Shown here: positions 26,398 through 35,706 of the stretch, one piece after another
How positions within the stretch are numbered: the first letter of the stretch is position 1
Layout of the letters: every line of letters begins with the position of its first letter
Assembly: GCF_014635545.1 (NCBI RefSeq)
Contig: NZ_BMDA01000002.1
Coordinates: 186,001-250,000, forward strand
Reading direction: 5' to 3'
From: Acinetobacter courvalinii
Lineage (GTDB): Bacteria > Pseudomonadota > Gammaproteobacteria > Pseudomonadales > Moraxellaceae
DNA: 64,000 nt
Notes under the pieces: model-generated
What the model was told of the DNA's origin: nothing
Seen by the model: the letters and a program-made list of their open reading frames with translations, nothing else
Database searches by the model: none
Program-made: the position numbers and the translations under genes

Positions 26398-27405
26398 TTA
26401 AGAATTGTAAATTGTGTTGTTGTTTCGCCACTGTTGCGGGGTTTGTCCGGTCCAGATTTTAAAAGCACGCTGAAAAGCGCTTTGTTCCGAATAACATAGC
26501 AGTAGCGCAATTTCCTGCAAACTGAGATGCGGATCCTTAAGATATTCAGTGGCTAGCATAAAGCGCACCTGTTGCACCCGTTGCTGAAAAGTCGTGTGTT
26601 GTTGTTGTAAATGACGTTGTAATTGGCGCACGGAAAGGCCCAGCTTTTCGGCAATAAAATCCAGCTGATATTGGTTTTTTTGCAGGCCGGTTAAAATGGC
26701 ATGTTGTAGCCGTTGATCCAGTTGGGTCGAATTGGGCAATTTATCCAGCAAGGCTTGGGCTTGCTGCAACAACAGTTGCTGTAAGGTGTGATCACCGCTA
26801 CGTAAGGGTTTAAATGCTTCGCTGACTGGAAGCAGTAACTGTGTTTTAGGCTGATCAAAGCGCACTTTGCAGTGGAAATACTGCTCATAAATACTGATAT
26901 TTTTCGGTGCAGCATTGACGAAATGCACTTCATGCAGCTGAATTGTGTCACCGGACATAAACAGTTTCAGGAATTGCACCATCAGGGCAATGGCAATTTC
27001 ATCGGTCAACTGGGTCGGATGCGGTTCAGGTGCTTCCCAGCGGATGGAGGCATACCGATCATTGAATTCGACCACCAAAGGACTGCCATCATAAATCAGG
27101 CGGTGAAAGTCATGATAACGCGCTAAAGCTTCGCCCAGATTTTCACAGGATAAGGCCAGATAGGCAATAATCCCCAGATGTTTGGGCTGTACATAGGCGG
27201 CGATTTCCAAGCCTAGGCCACTCTTCGGATGTAGTCGATTTAGATCTTCTAACAGATCCCGCCAAATCACATAATCAAAGCGTTCCTGATTCTGAACCTG
27301 TTGTAATTGTTCAGGAATGGCAATCTGTTCTGCTTCACAATAGGCTTTTAACAAATGCCCCAAACCACCAAAAACAGAGCCGGTATAGTGCTTGAGCTGT
27401 GACAT
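26398..27405 (-). CDS. AraC-family regulator (OruR/ArgR-like two-domain type)
   Basis: A 335-residue regulator with an Arabinose_bd-type N-terminal domain (GGLGHLLKAYCEAEQI through HFRLI) and a C-terminal AraC DNA-binding domain: LGLSVRQLQRHLQQQHTTFQQRVQQVR and SLQEIALLLCYSEQSAFQRAFKIWTGQTPQQWR. The start is placed at the ATG at 27405, with AGGTGGACAGG upstream; the GTG nine bases earlier is the alternative. It is divergent from the fatty-acid-hydroxylase-like gene at 27522, its likely target. The effector is unknown; similar proteins in this group respond to fatty acids or amino acids. Confidence 0.87.
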   Translation of the reverse strand: MSQLKHYTGSVFGGLGHLLKAYCEAEQIAIPEQLQQVQNQERFDYVIWRDLLEDLNRLHPKSGLGLEIAAYVQPKHLGIIAYLALSCENLGEALARYHDFHRLIYDGSPLVVEFNDRYASIRWEAPEPHPTQLTDEIAIALMVQFLKLFMSGDTIQLHEVHFVNAAPKNISIYEQYFHCKVRFDQPKTQLLLPVSEAFKPLRSGDHTLQQLLLQQAQALLDKLPNSTQLDQRLQHAILTGLQKNQYQLDFIAEKLGLSVRQLQRHLQQQHTTFQQRVQQVRFMLATEYLKDPHLSLQEIALLLCYSEQSAFQRAFKIWTGQTPQQWRNNNTIYNS

Positions 27406-27521
27406 CCTGTCCACCTGTTCGCTTGTCGTGTTTTGTCAATATAACTATAGCCTATCGTCAATACTTCGCCTATCAAAATTTATATGCTGAATAAAAATAA
27501 GCAAATATAGGGGAGAAGACC

Positions 27522-28166
27522 ATGATTAAGGGTTTTATCGCAGGCTTGGCAGTGGCTAACGCATTTGAATGGTTTGCCCATAAATACATTTTGCATGGCG
27601 TACATCGTCCCGGTCAGCCACGCTATAGTCCGGTACCGAAAAGCATGGAGTCGCACTGGGCCCACCATCGTGAAGTGCGTAAGCAGCAGTTCTCTGACGA
27701 CTGTTATGTAGAAGGTGTTGAGCATTGGCGCACACGTAATGAAATCATGTCATTGGCGGTGGTGGCCGGTGTTGCCAGTGTGGCGTTCTACCCACTTTCA
27801 AAGGGTATGTCTCTGGCCGCGCTGTATAGTGCAGGCAATTATTATTATGTACATCGCCGTGCGCATCTGGAACCGGATTGGGCCAAACGAACCATTCCTT
27901 GGCATTATGATCATCACATGAATTCCAATCAGGATGCCAACTGGTGTGTGACCCGACCATGGTTTGATTATGTGATGGGTACCCGTGTGGTCTCATCTGC
28001 AGACTTAAAAGAGGCTAATCCATTGGGTCTCCGCTTGCCAGCAGTATTGTCTAAAACACTGACTCAAGCAGTAGAGGATGTTTTCCCGGTAAAATGGGTG
28101 GAACACAAACCTAAACTGGTCACAGCAGTGCCGTCGCAAGATCAAACCGATGATGCGGTGGCTTAA
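27522..28166 (+). CDS. Fatty acid hydroxylase/sterol desaturase superfamily protein
   Basis: A 214-residue membrane di-iron protein. The His clusters are AHKYILHG (about residues 20-27), HWAHHREVRK (46-55), HRRAHLE (112-118) and WHYDHHMN (126-133), the pattern of non-haem di-iron hydroxylases. Hydrophobic stretches lie at residues 2-18 and 70-100. ATG at 27522 follows GGGGAGAAGACC, a strong ribosome site. The AraC gene is divergent. The product could hydroxylate a fatty acyl chain or carotenoid, but the substrate is not evident. Confidence 0.85.
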   Translation: MIKGFIAGLAVANAFEWFAHKYILHGVHRPGQPRYSPVPKSMESHWAHHREVRKQQFSDDCYVEGVEHWRTRNEIMSLAVVAGVASVAFYPLSKGMSLAALYSAGNYYYVHRRAHLEPDWAKRTIPWHYDHHMNSNQDANWCVTRPWFDYVMGTRVVSSADLKEANPLGLRLPAVLSKTLTQAVEDVFPVKWVEHKPKLVTAVPSQDQTDDAVA

Positions 28167-28420
28167 AGCGACCGATAAAACAGCATGCGGGTTTGATCAG
28201 CGATTCATGATGGGAAAATCAAAAAATTTGTCGTAAATTGTCAATAAAAATGGTTTTTAATGTCAATATTTCTACAGATTTTAGCGCTACTTTAGCTCAG
28301 ACAAAATATTTGACTATATTTTGCTCAAAATGGATATGTATGTTTTACCCTCTAGCGTTGTATAACGCCGTTTCTTACCTTGCCCAGCAAGGTATTTTTT
28401 TGCCTGTAAAAAGCTTTCCA
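28167..28420. other. Gene-free spacer between hydroxylase and hisF
   Basis: AT-rich with TTGTCGTAAATTGTCAATA-type stretches and no supported gene; a 61-codon + strand frame here is low-complexity. Confidence 0.5.
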
Positions 28421-28446
28421 TAAAAAAACCTCTCATCAGAGAGGTT
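28421..28446 (-). terminator. Terminator of hisF
   Basis: AACCTCTC/GAGAGGTT stem, loop ATCA, with an A-run that gives a U-tract on the minus-strand transcript. Confidence 0.85.
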
Positions 28447-28467
28447 CATATTTCTATCCCTGATGCA

Positions 28468-29226
28468 TCAGAGACGCATTTCAATACCTTGTGCCGCAAG
28501 ATATTGTTTGGCTTCTGGAATGGTGTGTTGACCAAAGTGGAAAATAGAAGCCGCCAGTACCGCATCTGCACCACCTTTTAAAATACCGTCAGCCAAATGC
28601 TGTAAATTACCTACACCGCCGGAAGCGATGGTAGGAATGTTGACACGGTCATTAATCTGGCGCATCAAGGCAATGTCATAGCCTGCTTTGGTACCATCGG
28701 CATCCATACTGGTAATCAGTAATTCGCCTGCACCGAAGTCGGCCATTTTTACGGCCCATTCAATCGCATCGATGCCGGTCGGTTTACGACCACCGTGGGT
28801 GAAAATTTCCCACTTGTTCTCGCCGGTTTTTTTCGCATCAATCGCGACCACGATACATTGAGCACCAAAGCGTTGCGAGGCTTCCTGTACAAACTCAGGG
28901 GTAAATACCGCTGCCGAGTTGATACTGACTTTATCGGCACCGGCATTCAGCAATAAACGGATATCTTCAACTTTACGGACACCACCACCGACAGTTAACG
29001 GTACAAACACGCTTTCTGCCATGCGTTCTACGGTACGGTAGGTGGTGTCGCGTCCATGATGGGTAGCAGTAATATCTAAAAAGGTGATTTCATCGGCGCC
29101 TTGTTCGTTATAACGACGCGCCACTTCGACAGGGTCACCTGCGTCACGAATATCAAGGAATTGAACGCCTTTGACGACTCGACCATTATCAACATCTAAG
29201 CAAGGGATAATACGTTTTGCGAGCAT
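28468..29226 (-). CDS. hisF: Imidazole glycerol phosphate synthase cyclase subunit HisF
   Basis: A 252-residue TIM barrel that, with HisH, makes imidazole glycerol phosphate and AICAR in histidine synthesis. Landmarks: [20 protein letters not shown] with catalytic D11, phosphate loops [11 protein letters not shown] and IASGGVGN, and [12 protein letters not shown]. The start at 29226 gives the canonical N-terminus; a frame extension of four residues is not used. It stands alone, separated from hisA by 8 kb and hisHB by 11 kb, typical of scattered his genes in this group. It is divergent from thrB. Confidence 0.96.
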   Translation of the reverse strand: MLAKRIIPCLDVDNGRVVKGVQFLDIRDAGDPVEVARRYNEQGADEITFLDITATHHGRDTTYRTVERMAESVFVPLTVGGGVRKVEDIRLLLNAGADKVSINSAAVFTPEFVQEASQRFGAQCIVVAIDAKKTGENKWEIFTHGGRKPTGIDAIEWAVKMADFGAGELLITSMDADGTKAGYDIALMRQINDRVNIPTIASGGVGNLQHLADGILKGGADAVLAASIFHFGQHTIPEAKQYLAAQGIEMRL

Positions 29227-29327
29227 AAAATTTTCCAAAAAATCGCCAATAAAGAAAGGGGTGCTACACCTTCATGGAGGGAACAGGTATTCTATCAAAC
29301 TTCACAGCTATTTTTTGCAGGTTTTCC

Positions 29328-30278
29328 ATGTCGGTTTATACCCCGTTGAGTTTAGAAGAAGTTCAAGCCTTTGCCGAACCCTATGGTTTAGCAGTGATTG
29401 ACCTGATTCCAATCCAAGGCGGTATTCAAAACACCAATTATTTTTTGGTGGATCAATCAAAGAAACAATATGTTTTAACAGTGTTTGAAGAGTTAGATGC
29501 TGAAGGGGCCGGTGAGCTGGTGCCTGTACTGGATTGTTTGGGTCAGGCCGGCGTGCCTGTGGCAGTGCCGTTAAAGCACAGCGGACAGGCGATTCATAGC
29601 ATTGCCGATAAGCCTGCACAAATTGCACCGCGCTTGATGGGCGAGCATCCTGAAGATGCCAGCATTGCGCAAATTCAGGCGATTGCACAGGCGCAGGCAA
29701 AATTGCATTTGGCCTTGCGAGACTTTCCGCTGGAGCGTGATTTTAATCGTAATCATCAATACTGGTCAGATGTGGCCGCACAGCTTAAGCCACAAATGAA
29801 TGCGGACGATCAGGCTTTATTGGCACAGGTTTTTCAGCAGTTTGCACAGATCACGCAACAGCATCCAGATCGCCCTACCGGTTTTATTCATTCAGATTTA
29901 TTCAGAGACAATACCTTATTTGAAGGCGACCAGTTGCAAGGCATCCTTGATTTTTATGAATTAAATCAGGATGAATGGTTGTTTGATATTGCGATTAGTA
30001 TCAATGACTTCTGTACCGCCTATCCACAAGCCCATCTCGATCAAGCCAAGGCCGATGCCTTCCTGGCTGCCTATCAAGGCATTCGTACGCTGACTGAGGA
30101 TGAGTTGGCCTGTTTAAATATCTTTCTGGCGATGGCGGCTTGTCGTTTCTGGAGCATGCGTTTGCAGGTGGCACAAAAAAATGCCGAGCATGGGCGTACT
30201 GGCGATGATATTTTGCAAAAAGATCCGCTACAAATGCGCATGATGATGCAAGACCGTTTACAACGAATCACAGCCTAG
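29328..30278 (+). CDS. thrB: Homoserine kinase (APH-type ThrB)
   Basis: A 316-residue kinase of the aminoglycoside-phosphotransferase fold that serves as homoserine kinase in Acinetobacter and Pseudomonas, unlike the GHMP-type of enteric bacteria. N-lobe IQGGIQNTNYFLV, catalytic loop GFIHSDLFRDNTLF with the Asp and Asn, and metal-binding GILDFYELNQD. The start ATG at 29328 matches the usual MSVYT N-terminus; the frame opens 18 codons earlier. It makes O-phosphohomoserine for threonine. The cold-shock/DUF1294 gene follows after 9 bp. Confidence 0.93.
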   Translation: MSVYTPLSLEEVQAFAEPYGLAVIDLIPIQGGIQNTNYFLVDQSKKQYVLTVFEELDAEGAGELVPVLDCLGQAGVPVAVPLKHSGQAIHSIADKPAQIAPRLMGEHPEDASIAQIQAIAQAQAKLHLALRDFPLERDFNRNHQYWSDVAAQLKPQMNADDQALLAQVFQQFAQITQQHPDRPTGFIHSDLFRDNTLFEGDQLQGILDFYELNQDEWLFDIAISINDFCTAYPQAHLDQAKADAFLAAYQGIRTLTEDELACLNIFLAMAACRFWSMRLQVAQKNAEHGRTGDDILQKDPLQMRMMMQDRLQRITA

Positions 30279-30287
30279 GAAAATATC

Positions 30288-30905
30288 ATGCGCGATCAAG
30301 GTCGGTTAGTGGAGTGGTTTGATGATAAAGGCTATGGCTTTATCCAGCCCAATGACCCGCAAAAACAACGTGTTTTTATTCACATTAAAGACTTTGCTCG
30401 CACGGGGCCAAGGCCGATTATCGGTTGTGCGCTGGAGTATGTGGTGATTCTGGATGAGCGCGGTCGTTATCGCGCTCAGCAAGCCGTGTATTTAAAAGCC
30501 TCGCAAGTATTTGAGCATAAAGCCAAAGCTGAAAAGCCAACCGCTACTAAACCGTGGTCGGCTATGCAGATTGCGATTGTGATTTATATTGTCTTTATGC
30601 TGGTCGCCAGTTTTAGCAAATTATTGCCGCCATATACCCTGTTATTTGTCAGTTTGATGAATGTGGTGAGTTATTGGCTGTATGCGCAGGACAAAGAGGC
30701 GGCGCAACTCGGGAATCGCCGTATTCCCGAGCAGACCCTGCATATTGTGGATGCTTTGGGAGGATGGTGCGCCGGTTGGCTTGCTCAGCAAAAACTGAGA
30801 CATAAAACACAAAAGCAACCGTTTCGGAAGATTTATTTCTGTACCATAGTCTTTAATATATTATTGATATGTTGGTTAATTTCTCCACTTAATGTGTTTT
30901 ATTGA
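30288..30905 (+). CDS. Cold-shock domain fused to DUF1294 membrane domain
   Basis: A 205-residue fusion. The N-terminal 70 residues are a cold-shock OB fold with the nucleic-acid-binding strands GRLVEWFDDKGYGFIQP and VFIHIKDF. Residues about 88-205 are DUF1294 with three to four membrane helices and the conserved YAQDKEAA...RIPEQTLHIVDALGGW segment. It has the soluble domain in the cytoplasm, tethered to the inner membrane. It may bind RNA or DNA near the membrane; function of this fusion is not known. It lies 9 bp after thrB and is probably cotranscribed. Confidence 0.9.
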   Translation: MRDQGRLVEWFDDKGYGFIQPNDPQKQRVFIHIKDFARTGPRPIIGCALEYVVILDERGRYRAQQAVYLKASQVFEHKAKAEKPTATKPWSAMQIAIVIYIVFMLVASFSKLLPPYTLLFVSLMNVVSYWLYAQDKEAAQLGNRRIPEQTLHIVDALGGWCAGWLAQQKLRHKTQKQPFRKIYFCTIVFNILLICWLISPLNVFY

Positions 30906-30940
30906 TATTAAGCGGAGTCTGACACTGGAGATAAATAGAA

Positions 30941-31336
30941 ATGAATTATTCCGTTGATCAAGATCCGAATCGTACTTTAACTCTGGTCCTGTACATCCTT
31001 TATATCCTTGCAATTTTTACCGTAGGTTTATTGGCCATTGTGGCTTTGATCATCAACTATGTTAAACGTAGTGATGTCCAAGGCTCGATTTTTGAAAGTC
31101 ACTTTACCTGGCAAATCCGCACCTTCTGGTGGTATCTGGCCTGGAATATTATTGCCTTTATCCCGTTCTCGTTCCTGTTCCTGACAGGTGATAATGGCAC
31201 TGCCTTTGCCGGTGTCGCTATTTCTGCAACCACCTTTGCTTTTGCCGTGATTTTCGGGGCATGGATCTGGATCGTCTATCGTGCCATCCGTGGTTTGATC
31301 GCCTTGAATGACAACAAGCCGATGTACCAAGGCTAA
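30941..31336 (+). CDS. Small four-helix membrane protein (DUF4870-like, COG3671 type)
   Basis: A 131-residue inner-membrane protein with hydrophobic stretches near residues 14-36, 62-80 and 86-114. FESHFTWQIRTFWW near residue 50 is typical of this small family, described only as predicted membrane proteins. It has ribosome site GGAG about 8 nt before the ATG. It is 35 bp downstream of the cold-shock fusion gene, so it may be the third gene of a thrB operon. Function unknown. Confidence 0.8.
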   Translation: MNYSVDQDPNRTLTLVLYILYILAIFTVGLLAIVALIINYVKRSDVQGSIFESHFTWQIRTFWWYLAWNIIAFIPFSFLFLTGDNGTAFAGVAISATTFAFAVIFGAWIWIVYRAIRGLIALNDNKPMYQG

Positions 31337-31368
31337 TCGATCAGAACTCGTTTGGTTGAGTGCAACGA

Positions 31369-32769
31369 CTAAGCGAGTTCTATCGTGATGTTGGTTTTCG
31401 CTGTGGAGTGATAGCGATAGCTTGCGCCACGATGCTGCTCAGGCAGCAATGGGCCTTGCCCAAACAGCTTTTCGCGTAACGTTCCTTCGGGATATTTAGT
31501 TGGATAAACTCCGCGTTGCTGAAGCTCAGGTATCAGATATTCCACCACATCCTCAAAAGTTTGATGCGCCAGAATATAGGCCAGGTTAAAGCCATCAATA
31601 TCGGTTTCTTCCATCCATGCCTGAAGTTGATCTGCAACTGTGGCCGCTGAGCCCACCAGAACTGGGCCATTACCACCGATACTGATAAATTTGGCAATCT
31701 CTTCAATGGTCCAGACACGATTTGGATCGGCTTTTACGTAAGAATCCAGCATTGACTGAATCGCATCGGTATGAATATATTCAACTTTGTCTTCTGCATG
31801 GAATTGCGAGAAGTCGACACCTGACCAGCCGGATGCCAAAGTGAGTCCGCCGTGATAGCTGGCATAGCTTTGATACTCTTGGAATTTTGCTTGCGCTTTT
31901 GCATCAGTTTCATCCACCACAATCGAGAGCATGGTATAGATCAAAATCGAATGAGGGTCTTTGCCTTGTTCAATCAGGTTGGAGCGGATACCTTGCACCA
32001 GTTTTTTCACGGCTGCTTGGGTCGGTGCAGAAATAAACACACATTCAGCATTCTGGCTGGCAAATAACTGGCCGCGACTAGACGCGCCTGCTTGATACAG
32101 TACAGGCGTGCGTTGTGGTGAAGGCTCGCAGATATGAATGCCAGGAACGTTAAAATATTGGCCTTGATGATTGATGGGGTGGACTTTACGATGGTCGGCA
32201 AAAATACCCCGTTCCTTGTCACGTAACACCGCATCTTGTTCCCAAGAGCCTTCCCAGAGCTTGTAGAGCACTTCTAAATATTCGTCAGCAATATCATAGC
32301 GTTGATCATGACTGACTTGAGTTTTAAGGCCTAAGTTTTTTGAGCCACTCTCTAAATATGAGGTCACAATATTCCAGCCAATACGCCCTTTGGTCAAATG
32401 ATCCAGGGTACTCATGCGCCGTGCAAAAGGATAGGGATGTTCAAAAGAAATCGAAGTGGTCAGGCCAAAGCCCAAGTGTTTGGTGACGGCCGCCATCGCA
32501 GGCACGATTTGCAAAGGATCATTCACCGGAACCTGTACGGCCCCTGTGAGTGCATGTTCTGCCGATTGATGATAAACATCATAAATACCTAAAACATCGG
32601 CAATAAAAACACCATCAAACTTGCCGCGTTCCAAAATCTTGGCCAAATCGGTCCAATAGTCGAGGTCTTTATATTCGGTCGAGCGATCCTGAGGGTGACG
32701 CCACAATCCAGGTGATTGATGCGCAATACAGTTCATTTCAAAGGCATTAAATCTGATTTGCTTAGTCAT
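31369..32769 (-). CDS. LLM-class FMN-dependent monooxygenase (NtaA/SnaA/DszA family)
   Basis: A 466-residue flavin monooxygenase: NAFEMNCIAHQSPGLWRHP at the N-terminus, FDGVFIADVLGIYDVY, the KGRIGWNIVTSYLESGSKNLG motif and a long C-terminal part. Members use FMNH2 from a partner reductase to oxidise nitrilotriacetate, pristinamycin or sulfur compounds such as dibenzothiophene sulfone. Two SfnB-like genes are divergent at 33125 and 34388, so it most likely oxidises an organosulfur compound for sulfur acquisition. No flavin reductase is present nearby. The gene is separated from the divergent pair by a 355-bp AT-rich spacer. Confidence 0.9.
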   Translation of the reverse strand: MTKQIRFNAFEMNCIAHQSPGLWRHPQDRSTEYKDLDYWTDLAKILERGKFDGVFIADVLGIYDVYHQSAEHALTGAVQVPVNDPLQIVPAMAAVTKHLGFGLTTSISFEHPYPFARRMSTLDHLTKGRIGWNIVTSYLESGSKNLGLKTQVSHDQRYDIADEYLEVLYKLWEGSWEQDAVLRDKERGIFADHRKVHPINHQGQYFNVPGIHICEPSPQRTPVLYQAGASSRGQLFASQNAECVFISAPTQAAVKKLVQGIRSNLIEQGKDPHSILIYTMLSIVVDETDAKAQAKFQEYQSYASYHGGLTLASGWSGVDFSQFHAEDKVEYIHTDAIQSMLDSYVKADPNRVWTIEEIAKFISIGGNGPVLVGSAATVADQLQAWMEETDIDGFNLAYILAHQTFEDVVEYLIPELQQRGVYPTKYPEGTLREKLFGQGPLLPEQHRGASYRYHSTAKTNITIELA

Positions 32770-33124
32770 TGGTCTTTACGAAATTAAAGATTTTTATTGA
32801 TGTTAATTAAAAAATATTGAATTGATTAATCATAAAAAAATCAATGTTTATCATGAATGTATTTAACGTGATTTTGGTTTGTGGTTTTAATGGTTATTTT
32901 TTATTAAATTCAAAGCGTTATTTTATTTTTGCTTGGTTAAGGGGTATTAACGTGATAGTCGGTCTTGTTGAGATGTTTGTTTTTGATTTTTAGTTGTTTT
33001 TTAAATAAATAAGTGATGGTTTGAGTTTATTTTAAATAAAAAGATTAGTTTCTATATTTAACTTATAAATATGCAATAAAAATAGTGCTAGTTTATTTTT
33101 ATAACTGGAAAATGAGTATTTATA
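32770..33124. other. 355-bp AT-rich divergent spacer
   Basis: Promoter region for the monooxygenase (-) and the SfnB pair (+). No gene, and no convincing sigma-54 element (the sfn genes of pseudomonads use one) despite searching by eye. Confidence 0.5.
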
Positions 33125-34375
33125 ATGACCTCAAAAATAGAAATAAAACTGGAAGATGCACAGAGTATTCCGCAAGATTTTTACTTGAATAATACGCCAG
33201 CACATGTGATTGCTTCAGATCAGGAAGCCCTTGCGGTGGCCCATCGCGTAGCGGCTACTTTTGCCAAAGAGGCGGCAAAGCGTGACCATGAACGCAAGCT
33301 GCCACTGCAGGAAATCCAGCAATACTCCGCCTCGGGTCTGTGGGGGATCAATATTCCAAAACAGTTCGGTGGTGCAGGGGTGAGTTATAAAACTTTGGCT
33401 GAAGTCGTGACCATTATTTCCAGTGCAGATTCATCTTTAGGGCAGATTGCACAAAATCATTGGGCCTTTTTAGAGCATATCCGTTTGGATGCGTCATTAG
33501 AGCAGCAGCAGTTCTTCTTCGAACAAGTGCTGCAAGGCAAGCGTTTAGGCAATGCATTCTCGGAAAAAAACTCGAAAACTGTCGCGGATTTGACCACTAA
33601 AATTGAATTTAAAGAGGATTATGCGCTGATTAGTGGTCAGAAATTTTTTGCCACAGGCGCTTTATTGGCACACTGGATTCCTGTGGTTGCTGTGAGTGAC
33701 GAGGGCAAAGTATTTGCAGCACTGGTACCGCAACATAGCCCAGGTTTGACCATTGTGAATGACTGGAGCAGTTTTGGTCAGCGCACTACGGCCAGTGGTA
33801 GCGTGCAGCTCGATCATGTACGGGTCGATTTAAAATATGTGGTGCCGATCCATCAGGCTTTTGAACGTCCAACAGCAGCAGGTGCAATTTCACAAATTAT
33901 TCAGTCCGCTGTCGATGCGGGAATTGCGCGTGGGGCGATTGAGGAAACCATACGCTATGTGCGTGAGCATGCCCGTCCCTGGATTGATTCAGGTTTGGAA
34001 CATGCCAGTGAAGATCCTTATACCATTAGCAATATCGGCGAGCTAAAAATTAAATTGCGTGCCGCAGAGGCGGTTTTAGCCTTGGCCGGTGAGGCGATTG
34101 ACCGTGCTTTGGCTAATCCAACCGAAGACAGCGTAACAGAAGCAACCTTACTCACGGCTGAATCGAAAGTGTTAACCACTGAAATCGCACTCTTGGCGGC
34201 CAATAAATTATTTGAGTTGTCGGGTACCCGTTCCACCTTATCCGAGCTGAATCTGGATCGGCACTGGCGCAATGCACGCACGCATACCCTGCATGATCCG
34301 GTACGCTGGAAATACAATCTGGTGGGTAATTACTATTTGAATGGTGTGGCACTGCCACGTCATGCGTGGAGCTAA
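33125..34375 (+). CDS. SfnB-family acyl-CoA-dehydrogenase-like sulfur acquisition oxidoreductase
   Basis: A 416-residue flavoprotein of the acyl-CoA dehydrogenase fold: LWGINIPKQFGGAGVSYKTL, GNAFSEKNSKT, FATGALLAHWIPVVA, and ELNLDRHWRNARTHTLHDPVRWK at the C-terminus. This last signature, together with the short active-site region, is typical of the SfnB/DszC group that acts on dimethyl sulfone or related sulfur compounds with FMNH2. No catalytic acyl-CoA dehydrogenase Glu is evident. It is 12 bp upstream of a paralogue and divergent from the LLM monooxygenase. Likely expressed on sulfate limitation. Confidence 0.87.
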   Translation: MTSKIEIKLEDAQSIPQDFYLNNTPAHVIASDQEALAVAHRVAATFAKEAAKRDHERKLPLQEIQQYSASGLWGINIPKQFGGAGVSYKTLAEVVTIISSADSSLGQIAQNHWAFLEHIRLDASLEQQQFFFEQVLQGKRLGNAFSEKNSKTVADLTTKIEFKEDYALISGQKFFATGALLAHWIPVVAVSDEGKVFAALVPQHSPGLTIVNDWSSFGQRTTASGSVQLDHVRVDLKYVVPIHQAFERPTAAGAISQIIQSAVDAGIARGAIEETIRYVREHARPWIDSGLEHASEDPYTISNIGELKIKLRAAEAVLALAGEAIDRALANPTEDSVTEATLLTAESKVLTTEIALLAANKLFELSGTRSTLSELNLDRHWRNARTHTLHDPVRWKYNLVGNYYLNGVALPRHAWS

Positions 34376-34387
34376 GAGGACGGTATT

Positions 34388-35647
34388 ATGACCAGTCAAA
34401 GTAATCAAAATCTTGCCTTGGGTGCACATTACGAGCAGGTGGCGGGCAAGTTCCGTCCGATCTTCAAGCGCATTGCAGAAGGGGCTTTAGCACGGGAAAA
34501 AGACCGAACCTTGCCCTATGAACCGATTCAATGGTTAAAACAGGCGGGCTTTGGCGCGGTACGCGTGCCTGTGGCTTTTGGTGGCGATGGCGTTTCGCAA
34601 AAGCAACTGTTTCAGCTGTTGATTGAACTGGCTCAGGCCGATTCCAATGTAGTTCAGGCCTTACGCGGGCATTTTGCCTTTGTCGAAGACCGCTTAAATG
34701 CACAAAAAACGGCAGCACAGACCCTGTGGTTTGAACGCTTTGTTCGTGGTGAGATTGTGGGGAATGCATGGACCGAAATTGGTCAAGTTGAAATTGGAGA
34801 TGTCGCAACCCGTGTTACGGCAGCGCAGGACGGAAAACTTCGTATCAATGGTCAGAAGTATTATTCTACAGGCACGATTTTCGCAGACTGGATTGACCTG
34901 TTCGCGCTGGATGAAACCACCGATCAGCATGTGATTGCTGCGGTGTCAACGCAGGCACAAGGCATTGATATTGTGGATGACTGGGATGGCTTTGGGCAAA
35001 AAACCACGGGCAGCGGGACCTTGACCTTAAACAATGTGGAGATTGAACGAGATCATATTTTGGTGTTTGAAAACCGCTTTAAATATCAAACCGCATTTTA
35101 TCAAGTAGTTCATCTGGCGACTTTGGCAGGTATTGCACAAAGTGCAGTGCAGACCTTTAAGCGGGAAGTGCGTCAGCGGACGCGGATTTATAGTCATGGT
35201 AATGCCAGTCTAGTACGTGAAGACGCACAAATTTTGCAAATAATTGGCAAAGCGTCTGCACAGGCCTATGCGGCTCAAAGTATTGCACTCAGTACTGCTG
35301 AAGCGCTAGATGCAGCTTATCTACAGCATTTTCAAAATGATGAACAGGCTGAGCTGGATGCCAATCAGCGTGCTGAATTAGTATCGGCGCAGGGGCAGGT
35401 GGTGATTGCCGAACTGGTACTGAATTTGAGTAGCGAGCTGTTTAATGCCTTGGGTGCATCGGCCAGTTCCACCGACAAGCAGCTGGACCGTTTTTGGCGC
35501 AATGCCCGTGTGGTTGCATCACACAACCCATTGGTCTATAAACAGAAAGTGATTGGTGATTGGGAAGTTAATCAAGCACCATTGCCGTATGTGTGGCAGA
35601 TTGGCAATAGTCCCTTAGCCATGAATCAGCAGGAAATTCCAGCCTAA
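34388..35647 (+). CDS. Second SfnB-family oxidoreductase (paralogue)
   Basis: A 419-residue paralogue of the preceding gene: FGAVRVPVAFGGDGVSQKQL, WTEIGQVEIGDVAT, YYSTGTIFADWIDLFALDE and DRFWRNARVVASHNPLVYK. It is 12 bp after the first, hence one operon, and the two are too diverged to be a recent duplication. ATG at 34388 follows AGAGGACGGT. The two may act on different substrates or form a two-step oxidation of an alkyl sulfone, which is inference. A GTGCACAA/TTGTGCAC inverted repeat at 35658-35696 is a likely terminator toward the convergent exporter gene. Confidence 0.87.
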   Translation: MTSQSNQNLALGAHYEQVAGKFRPIFKRIAEGALAREKDRTLPYEPIQWLKQAGFGAVRVPVAFGGDGVSQKQLFQLLIELAQADSNVVQALRGHFAFVEDRLNAQKTAAQTLWFERFVRGEIVGNAWTEIGQVEIGDVATRVTAAQDGKLRINGQKYYSTGTIFADWIDLFALDETTDQHVIAAVSTQAQGIDIVDDWDGFGQKTTGSGTLTLNNVEIERDHILVFENRFKYQTAFYQVVHLATLAGIAQSAVQTFKREVRQRTRIYSHGNASLVREDAQILQIIGKASAQAYAAQSIALSTAEALDAAYLQHFQNDEQAELDANQRAELVSAQGQVVIAELVLNLSSELFNALGASASSTDKQLDRFWRNARVVASHNPLVYKQKVIGDWEVNQAPLPYVWQIGNSPLAMNQQEIPA

Positions 35648-35657
35648 TTGTTGAAAG

Positions 35658-35696
35658 GTGCACAATAGATTGTATTCAACCAAAACTGTTGTGCAC
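35658..35696. terminator. Probable convergent terminator
   Basis: Perfect 8-bp arms GTGCACAA and TTGTGCAC with a 23-nt loop, lying between the convergent SfnB and exporter genes. An alternative inner pairing GTTGAA/TTCAAC exists. No strong T-run, so moderate support. Confidence 0.5.
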
Positions 35697-35706
35697 TTTG
35701 CTTTCT

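Noticed and set aside
31369-35647. A functional link between the sulfur-scavenging genes and phosphorothioation
   Set aside because: They lie more than 11 kb apart in DNA of different composition with housekeeping genes in between; sulfur for the mark comes from cysteine.
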